This document shows positions 57,339-64,000 of a stretch of 64,000 nucleotides of DNA, one piece after another; position 1 is the stretch's first letter, and each line of letters starts with the position of its first letter. The stretch spans positions 310,001 through 374,000 of the forward strand of contig JALUTQ010000020.1 in assembly GCA_032718865.1 (NCBI GenBank). The letters run 5' to 3'. The notes under the pieces were generated by a model. That model saw only the letters and a list, made by a program, of their open reading frames with translations, did no database searches and was not told the origin of the DNA. Source of the DNA: Tilletia caries. Lineage: Eukaryota > Basidiomycota > Exobasidiomycetes > Tilletiales > Tilletiaceae. A program made the translations under genes and the position numbers.

Positions 57339-57602
57339 CTTGTATGGCTGGGAGGTGGGAGTGCTGAGTGGATGGTTGAGGGTGGAAGGAGTCAGTGCAA
57401 AGGCTGGCTTGGGAAGGTCGAGGTTCTGGCTGCTCACCTGCGTTGCTCTGCCCGGCGTCATCCGCGCGGAAAGCGCTTTCGCTTTGGAAAGTGGTCTATT
57501 TTCGAAAGTGGAAGCAATTTCTCAACCAACCAACACCTCCGCTTCTCGCTCGCCTCAAGGTCAGCTTCCTCACCCATCTCGCGCAGCAAACGATCTGAAG
57601 CC
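57339..57602. promoter_or_regulatory. Divergent promoter ATP19 / cytochrome b5 gene
   Basis: 264 bp. Contains GGAAAGTGG twice (about 57486-57494 and, as CGAAAGTGG, 57503-57511), related to the GAAAGTGG core found in front of PRP22. Confidence 0.45.
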
Positions 57603-58467
57603 ATGTCGCTCGCAGACATCTCTCTCGACAGCATCACCCTCACCCTCCCGCCCTCCTCATCCTCTTCCTCGTCAACCCGATACACGCCCTCACGAACTTC
57701 GACCGACTCCGATACAGACGATGACCAGCCCACCACCTCCGCCTCCTCTTCCAATAGCACACGACACTCCTCAGCTCGCACCACTGCGCTCCCTTCCCTG
57801 CGCGCATCGCTCCAGGTGCCACCGAGTACGTCCGCAAGTACAGCCCCGCCCGGTATAGGCGGCGCACCCTCCGCCCGACTCGGCCCCTCATTAACAAGCT
57901 CAGACACAACCTTCCTCGTCCCTGCGCCACCGAGCTCCTTCCTCAAGCCGTCACCTGCGTCGACGCTTAGAATACCACCTGCGCCGGGAGGGAGTGCGGG
58001 TGGTGGTGGGCTGGCTCCGTCGCTTGCGCCTGGTCAGGCTCGGGCGGAGATGCCTACGGGTAAACGGCGGACGAAGGTCGCGCTTGCGCCGGGGTGTAGT
58101 GCTCTCGATTGGGCCCGTCTGAAATCTACCGAGGACCTCCGGGTGAGTTCATGATAATGAGTCACTCTTGATCTCACGTCTCTAACCATACGTCAACTTG
58201 CGTCTCCAGGGTGGCATCACCACCGTCCTCCGTGTCACACCCTCCGAGCTGAAGAAGCACAAGAGCCCGGACGACGTCTGGTCGGTGTTCAACAACAAGG
58301 TGTACAACCTGACTGCCTACCTCCGTTTCCATCCCGGTGGGGGGGACGAGGTGATGCGTGTGGCGGGGAGGGATGGGACGCGGTTGTTCATGCTTACGCA
58401 TTCTTGGGTCAACATTGACTCGATCCTCGATGGGACGCTCGTCGGTGTGCTCGTGAAGGAGCCCTGA
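57603..58467 (+). CDS. Cytochrome b5-domain protein (Irc21/NCB5OR-like)
   Basis: Exons 57603-58142 and 58210-58467, phase 0, 265 aa. The N-terminal 165 residues are Ser/Pro-rich and disordered. The C-terminal b5 domain begins ALDWARLKSTEDLR / GGITTVLRVTPSELKKHKSP and continues DDVWSVFNNKVYNLTAYLRF, HPGGGDEVMRVAGRDGT (first haem-ligand His) and MLTHSWVN (second His). There is no membrane anchor and no reductase domain, so it is a soluble type like yeast Irc21. The upstream frame beyond 57603 is not needed; the ATG has a good context (GCCATGTCG). Confidence 0.9.
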
Positions 58468-58696
58468 GGTAGAGCTCGCCTTGATTCGTGAAGGTCGTTA
58501 CTTCTATCTCGCAGACAATACCTTTTACCCTTGCTTAGATCATGTAACTTGCTCGACTTCGCGACAGTCTGGATGCGCGAAACCATGGATTCGCCGTTTA
58601 TGTATTTTACAGTTAGTCAAGCCTGCATCGTGACCCAACCCAGAACTCTGCTTCCAATCTCATAGCTCATCCATGCTGATGCTTGGTGAGCGCCGT

Positions 58697-59362
58697 TCAT
58701 CTCTTCCGCACCCGTGCCGCTCCGCCTCCTCCCCCAGTTCGACTCTCCTCCCGCGCCGGTTCAACACTGGTATCCGCAGGCGAACCCTGTCGATTCGCAG
58801 CCGAAGACGACCCCATCCCCAACCCCGCCGCGGCCAAAGCTGACCCCGTCAGACCACCGCTGCTGGCCTTGTCCAGGCCGCCTTCGCTGTTCATCAGCTC
58901 GAGACTGCGCATGTATGTCGCGCTGCTGAGGGAGAACATCCGATCTTCCATAGGTACGTCCGCCACTGCTCCACTCCCCCCTGCTCCCCCTCCCAACGCA
59001 GCACCCATCCCGCCACCAGTCCTCGACGAGCCCGTCGCGCCCCCACCCGTGGACGACTTGAGGTAGGAGTCGAAACCTTTGACGATGTTCCCGCCGGCGG
59101 AAGCGGTCGCGGCGAGGTAGGAGCCTTCGAAGAGCCAGAGTTGGGACTCGATGTCGGTTAGTGTTCGGTCGATCTGGCGCTTTTTGGCGAGGCCGGATTT
59201 GAGGGAGGATTTGAGGGCCAGGTAGCGGGCTGTGGCTTCTTCTTTGGTGGTCACTGCGGGGGCGGGGGCGGGGGCGGGTGCTGAGCCTGGGCCTGTGTTT
59301 GAGGATGTTGGGACGGAGGGGCCTGCTGCGCTGGTTGAGGCGCCTGGGGCCGAGGTTGCCAT
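58697..59362 (-). CDS. EAF6: EAF6 subunit of NuA4 histone acetyltransferase
   Basis: Nuclear subunit of NuA4/NuA3-type acetyltransferases. Single exon, 221 aa from MATSAPGAST; the open frame continues upstream but lacks supporting sequence. Conserved EAF6 core: YLALKSSLKSGLAKKRQIDR, TLTDIESQLWLFEGSYLAAT and GNIVKGFDSYLKS; the rest is Gly/Ser-rich with a second block MEDRMFSLSSATYMRSLEL. Ends in VRKR. It shares an upstream region with PRP22. Confidence 0.92.
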   Translation of the reverse strand: MATSAPGASTSAAGPSVPTSSNTGPGSAPAPAPAPAVTTKEEATARYLALKSSLKSGLAKKRQIDRTLTDIESQLWLFEGSYLAATASAGGNIVKGFDSYLKSSTGGGATGSSRTGGGMGAALGGGAGGSGAVADVPMEDRMFSLSSATYMRSLELMNSEGGLDKASSGGLTGSALAAAGLGMGSSSAANRQGSPADTSVEPAREESRTGGGGGAARVRKR

Positions 59363-59821
59363 CGCTCCTTTTGTACGTCCCTCTGCTTTTGTACCTTGGG
59401 TCCGCGTCCAAGGGGGAAGGATGTGTCCAAGGAACCGTAAAGCGGCTATCCTCAATCCCAGCGACTCCGCTCTTCGCTGGCGTTCGTCCGCAGACTTGAC
59501 TTTTCCGCGCTTGGGGAACAGCGACCGTAGCCCTTCGGAGTTCGGAACTTGTGTCGACTCTGCGCGCGCGTCTCAGTCACTTTCGAGGCGCGCTGACCTC
59601 CAGACGTGACGCGAAGGAAGCTGGAGGAAGCGCGAGGTGAGATTGATGGGACGCAGCTAAAAGTGGACCACTTTTGGATCAGAAATATGGAAAGTGGCCG
59701 CTTTTCAGAATTTCAAGCATATGGAACCACGCTCGTCCGCTCACTCACTCACTCACTTGCACTGACTGACCACGATCTGTCTACACTCTGCAGAACAGCG
59801 CTGAGCTCGAGACTGGCAGCG
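59363..59821. promoter_or_regulatory. Divergent promoter EAF6 / PRP22 with palindromic motif
   Basis: Contains a perfect palindrome AAAAGTGGACCACTTTT (59659-59675), then TGGCCGCTTTTCAGAA (59695-59710) and CTCACTCACTCACTC around 59738-59755, then the start at 59822. Confidence 0.6.
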
Positions 59822-62800
59822 ATGATGGGAGGCAAGACAGCGGAACGTGCTGGTGGCAGCGGCGCACCTGTCGCAGTCGAGAAGGACGAGCTCTACGACT
59901 TCGAGCTCTCGTCCCTCGTCACCAAGATCAGTCAGTGTTCTCCATCTGTCGCTCGCCACCCTACAGACGCCATGCTGAACACTTCTTCTTTCCATATCCA
60001 CAGCAAACGAACTGTACTCATACACGGGAATGTCCGACCGCACCGTCGCCGAGTTCGTCGTCCACACACACACCAAGTCCAAATCACAGCAGCAGTTCAA
60101 GGCAAAGCTCGACAAGGCCGGCGCAGAGTTCCCAGAGAGCATGATCCAGACCATGGACAGACTCATCCTCACCATGCATCCCAAGTACAAGCGCAAGAAG
60201 GCTCAGGCCGCAGCAGCAGCAGCCGTTGAGGCCGCCAATGCCGCACACAAGAACGACGCTGCCGATGGCTCCTCTTCCACCTCCGCCGATAAAGGCAAGG
60301 GCAAGGCGCTAGACCCGGACTCCGCAGCAGCAGAGGAAGAACGACAGACCAAGCTCAGACTCTTCCCAGGCCTGGCCAAACCAGACGGCGAATGGCTGCC
60401 CCCGTCCCAGGCGATGTTGCCCAAGCCCGATTTGTCCAAGTTGATCGACGACGACAACGAGGCGGATCGCTTTTTGCGCGAGATCAAGTCCCTCCCACGT
60501 AGAGGGCAGGAATCTTTTGCGAGCTCAGGGGCGAACGCGGCTCCTCTGGGGCAGAGAGGTGGAGGCGCAGTACAGTCCATGGGCGAACCAAGCCGGGGTC
60601 GGAGAGGATGGGAAGACGACAAGCCAGGGAGCAACAGCGCCAAAAGACTCACCTCGCCTGAACGCTGGGAGCTCAAACAAATGATCGCATCCGGCGTCGC
60701 CAAGCTCGAAGACTACCCGGAGCTCCAGGAGGAAGAGTTCGTCACCCCGGCCACGGCCCGCGCGGGTGGGTTGAACAACCCAGACGAAGAACTCGACATC
60801 GAAGTTAACGAGCGCGAGGCGCCCTTCCTGTCCGGACAGACGAGCGCCTCCCTCCAGCTGTCCCCCGTCAAGATTGTCAAGGCACCCGATGGGACGCTCA
60901 ACCGCGCCGCGTTAGCCGGAGCCTCGCTCGCCAAGGAGCGCCGCGAGATGAGACAGCAGGAGGCCATGGACGAAGCCGATGCTGACGTCCGTGACATGAC
61001 CACGGGGTGGCAGGATCCCATGGCCCAACAGACCGACCGGGTCTTCGCGCAGGACATGCGCGGGGCCGCCCTGGGTAAACGCGCGGCGAATGATCAGCCG
61101 GCGTGGAAGAAGGATACGTTCAATGCGGCGACGACGTATGGCCGTCGGACGAATCTGTCGATGCAGGAGCAGAGGCAGAGTCTGCCCATTTTCAAACTGA
61201 GGGAACAGCTCGTTCAGGCCGTGCGGGAGAATCAGGTGCTGATCGTCGTGGGCGATACGGGGTCCGGCAAGACGACGCAGTTGACGCAGTACCTCCTCGA
61301 GGAAGGTTTCACCAAACGCGGCAAGATCGGATGTACCCAGCCACGTCGTGTGGCCGCTGTCAGTGTGGCGAAACGCGTGGCGGAGGAGGTGGGCTGTCGG
61401 GTCGGCACTGACGTCGGGTACACGATCCGGTTCGAAGACTGCACCAGCCCGGAGACGAAGCTGAAGTACATGACCGACGGCATGCTCCAGCGAGAATGTC
61501 TCATCGACCCGGATGCGTCGGCGTACTCGGTGATCATGCTGGACGAGGCGCACGAGCGCACGATCGCGACGGACGTCCTGTTCGGCCTGTTGAAAAAAAC
61601 ACTCAAACGCAGGCCGGATTTGAAGCTCATCGTCACGTCGGCCACGTTGGACGCGGTCAAGTTCTCGACCTACTTCTACGGCTGTCCGATCTTCACCATC
61701 CCCGGACGGACGTTCGAGGTTGAGATTTTGTACACGAAGGAGCCGGAGCCGGATTATCTGGACGCCTCGCTCATCACGGTGATGCAGATCCATCTCTCGG
61801 AGCCTCCCGGTGACATCCTGCTCTTCTTGACGGGCCAAGAGGAGATTGATACGAGTTGTGAGATCCTTTATGAGCGGATGAGGGCGTTGGGTCCCTCGGT
61901 GCCTGAGCTCTTGATCTTGCCTGTATACTCGGCGTTGCCGAGCGAGATGCAGAGTAGGATCTTCGAACCGGCCCCTCCCGGAGCGCGGAAAGTCGTGCTG
62001 GCCACCAACATCGCCGAGACGTCCATCACGATCGACGGGATCTACTACGTCATTGACCCCGGCTTCGTCAAGCAGAACGCGTACGACCCGCGATTGGGCA
62101 TGGACAGTCTAGTCGTAACACCGATCTCGCAGGCCCAGGCCAAGCAGCGCTCCGGTCGCGCGGGACGGACGGGTCCGGGGAAGTGTTATCGGTTGTACAC
62201 GGAGGCTGCGTTCCGGAACGAGATGCTGCCCACGCCGATCCCGGACATCCAACGTCAGAATCTGAGCAATACCATCCTGATGCTCAAAGCGATGGGCATC
62301 AACGACTTGCTCAACTTCGACTTCATGGACCCCCCGCCCGCGCAAACGCTGCTCACAGCTCTCGAACAGCTCTACGCGCTCGCAGCTTTGGACGACGAAG
62401 GGTTGCTGACGAGGTTGGGACGACAGATGGCGGATTTCCCGATGGATCCGCCGTTGGCGAAGATGCTGATTGCGAGTGTGGAGCTGGGGTGTAGTGAGGA
62501 GGCGCTGAGTATTGTGGCTATGATCACGGTGGGGAATGTGTTTTATCGGCCGAAGGAGGCGCAGACGCAGGCGGATGCGAAGAAGGCGAAATGTGAGTTT
62601 TGCCTTTTTCCTTTTTCCTTTTTTTCCACTGAGGGGGGATGTGGCTTGAGAGGGGAAACTGACACATAACATTTTTCTTTTTCCAATCGTCTGCCCTTTT
62701 CTTTGGTCAGTCTTCCAAGCGGAGGGAGACCATCTTACCTTGTTGACCGTGTACAATGGTTGGGCGGCGTCTGGCTTTTCGCAGCCGTGGTGCAAGGATA

Positions 62801-63571
62801 ACTTTGTGCAGGGGCGTTCGATGCGACGGGCGCAGGATGTGCGGAAGCAGTTGATGGGCATCATGGATCGGTGAGTTTGGTTTCTCTCCCTTCCCTTGTT
62901 TCAACAATCTTTGCGCCTGCTTTTTCTTTGTCGATGCTGACTCATTGTCGATCCATCACAGATACCATCACGATATCATTAGCTGTGGGAAGAACTACAA
63001 CCGTGTACGCAAGGCTGTATGCTCTGGGTATGTTGAATTCGATGGATGCTCAGCAAACTTATACCTTGATAATGATAAGCTTACCCTCACACCCCCATAC
63101 CCCCACCACAGCTTCTTCCGCAACGCCGCCAAAAAAGATCCCCAAGAAGGCTACAAATGCCTCGCCGAAGGCGGCTCGACCGTCTACATCCACCCCTCGA
63201 GCTCGCTCTTCACCCGCCAACCCGAGTTCTGCATCTACCACGAAGTCGTCCTGACCACACGGGAGTACATGCGCGAGGTGACTGCGATCGAGCCGAAGTG
63301 GCTCGTCGAGGTCGCTCCGCGGTTCTTCCGGTCGGCGGACCCGGCGCAGATTTCGAAGAGGAAGAGGGCGGAGAAGATTCAGCCTCTGTTTGGTGAGTTA
63401 CAGCTATTCTATCCCAACCCATTGTACTTTCTGTTTGTTGTGTTGGGCCGAGAGAACTGACCCGTTTCCATTTTCATTCGCTGGAATTCAGACAAGTACG
63501 CGACGCATCAGGACGAATGGCGGTTGTCGAAGCTCAAGCGTGCGACTCGGTCGAGCCAGACGTTTGGATGA
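59822..63571 (+). CDS. PRP22: DEAH-box splicing helicase Prp22/DHX8
   Basis: ATP-dependent helicase that releases spliced mRNA from the spliceosome. Exons 59822-59930, 60004-62592, 62711-62870, 62962-63027, 63112-63392 and 63492-63571, 1094 aa. The N-terminus [27 protein letters not shown] is the conserved Prp22 start. [15 protein letters not shown] precedes the helicase: [11 protein letters not shown] (motif I, about 452), DEAHERT (II, about 550), [10 protein letters not shown] (III), [21 protein letters not shown] (V) and [14 protein letters not shown] (VI); then the winged-helix, HA2 and OB regions with [13 protein letters not shown] and [19 protein letters not shown]. No S1 RNA-binding domain is visible between the N-terminal helix bundle and SPERW, where Prp22 normally has one. 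Complete to a TGA at 63569. Confidence 0.95.
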
Positions 63572-64000
63572 AGGGGGCTGCTGCTCTTGGGAGGCTGCTA
63601 TGCTGGCGGCAGGGTCCACATCATGTTTACGCACACACTCCAAATCGAAACGATATCTTCCTTCGACCCCCTTGCTGGTCCTACTCACTTGCTTGTCAAA
63701 CCACCTTATTCATTCTTTCCCGCGCTTCTCGTCATGAGTGGGTCGGGGAAGGAGCAAGACAAGTCGCTGGGGACACATATGTATGCCATCCTGCGGTGAC
63801 TCTGAGAGGCAAAATGCGAAGAAAAAGTACCATGCCGATTCCGAAAGAGAAGTCGTGACTTTGTGCAACCCCAGCGCCAACCCTCCGCCGAGGGAGAAAG
63901 GACAGAGACCGTTCTCGAGCTTGCTGGCGTGTGAAGGAGGCGCGCGTTCCTTCCCCCCCGCCATATGTATACCAGTCCCGGGCGAAGACATAGCCAGCGC
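63572..64000. other. 3' flank of PRP22 to the window edge
   Basis: No further gene is recognisable in the last 429 bp. Confidence 0.45.

Noticed and set aside
1..64000. tRNA genes, rRNA and CRISPR arrays
   Set aside because: No B-box with a foldable cloverleaf, no rRNA-like stretch and no regularly spaced direct repeats were found; scanning was by eye, so a tRNA with a long intron could be missed.

Overview
The window is nuclear DNA from a basidiomycete fungus. Genes are dense, lie on both strands, and carry short GT-AG introns of about 60-110 bp at zero to seven per gene; coding regions are GC-rich with a strong preference for G or C at third codon positions. Moderate intron density, a fused HIS7, LYS2-type lysine synthesis, a KEI1 homologue and the COP9/TORC2/PAF1 genes fit Ustilaginomycotina (smut relatives) best, but that placement is inference. 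No rRNA, tRNA or CRISPR array was seen.

Layout. 1-1.86 kb: 5' end of a minus-strand LTR retrotransposon (LTR, primer-binding site, gag with a frame break) running off the left edge. 2.2-2.6 kb: a small cysteine-rich secreted protein. 3.1-17 kb: LYS2, a PTEN-type phosphatase, centrin CDC31, HIS7 and a Ser/Thr-rich protein with a GPI-type tail. 18-31.5 kb: a secreted aspartic protease, a very large MFS transporter, UBC6, KEI1 and protein phosphatase methylesterase PPE1. 32.7-42.4 kb: a small membrane protein, SIN1/AVO1 (TORC2), CSN5, a cysteine-cluster protein and a low-complexity nuclear-type protein. 48.8-64 kb: PAF1, a DysF-domain protein, a PRCC-like protein, OST2/DAD1, SAM50, ATP19, a cytochrome b5 protein, EAF6 and the DEAH helicase PRP22.

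The unusual part is 42.4-48.8 kb. In an otherwise compact region it holds no complete conserved gene. It contains a decayed copy of the 5' end of the neighbouring PAF1 gene, a fragment resembling the N-terminus of an AMP-forming CoA ligase, an apparently intact small secreted coiled-coil protein, further exon-like segments, and a UBC9 (SUMO E2) pseudogene that keeps its introns but has lost its catalytic cysteine and its frame. It reads as a duplicated and decaying accessory island.

Most genes are housekeeping genes arranged as divergent pairs on short shared promoters (CDC31/HIS7, SIN1/CSN5, DysF/PRCC, ATP19/cytochrome b5, EAF6/PRP22) or convergent pairs. A promoter motif, TGGCCRCTTTTCARAA followed by CACT repeats, is shared by PAF1, its decayed copy and PRP22. 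Splice sites were placed by eye and checked for reading phase; every multi-exon model listed with exon coordinates keeps frame across all junctions unless stated otherwise.
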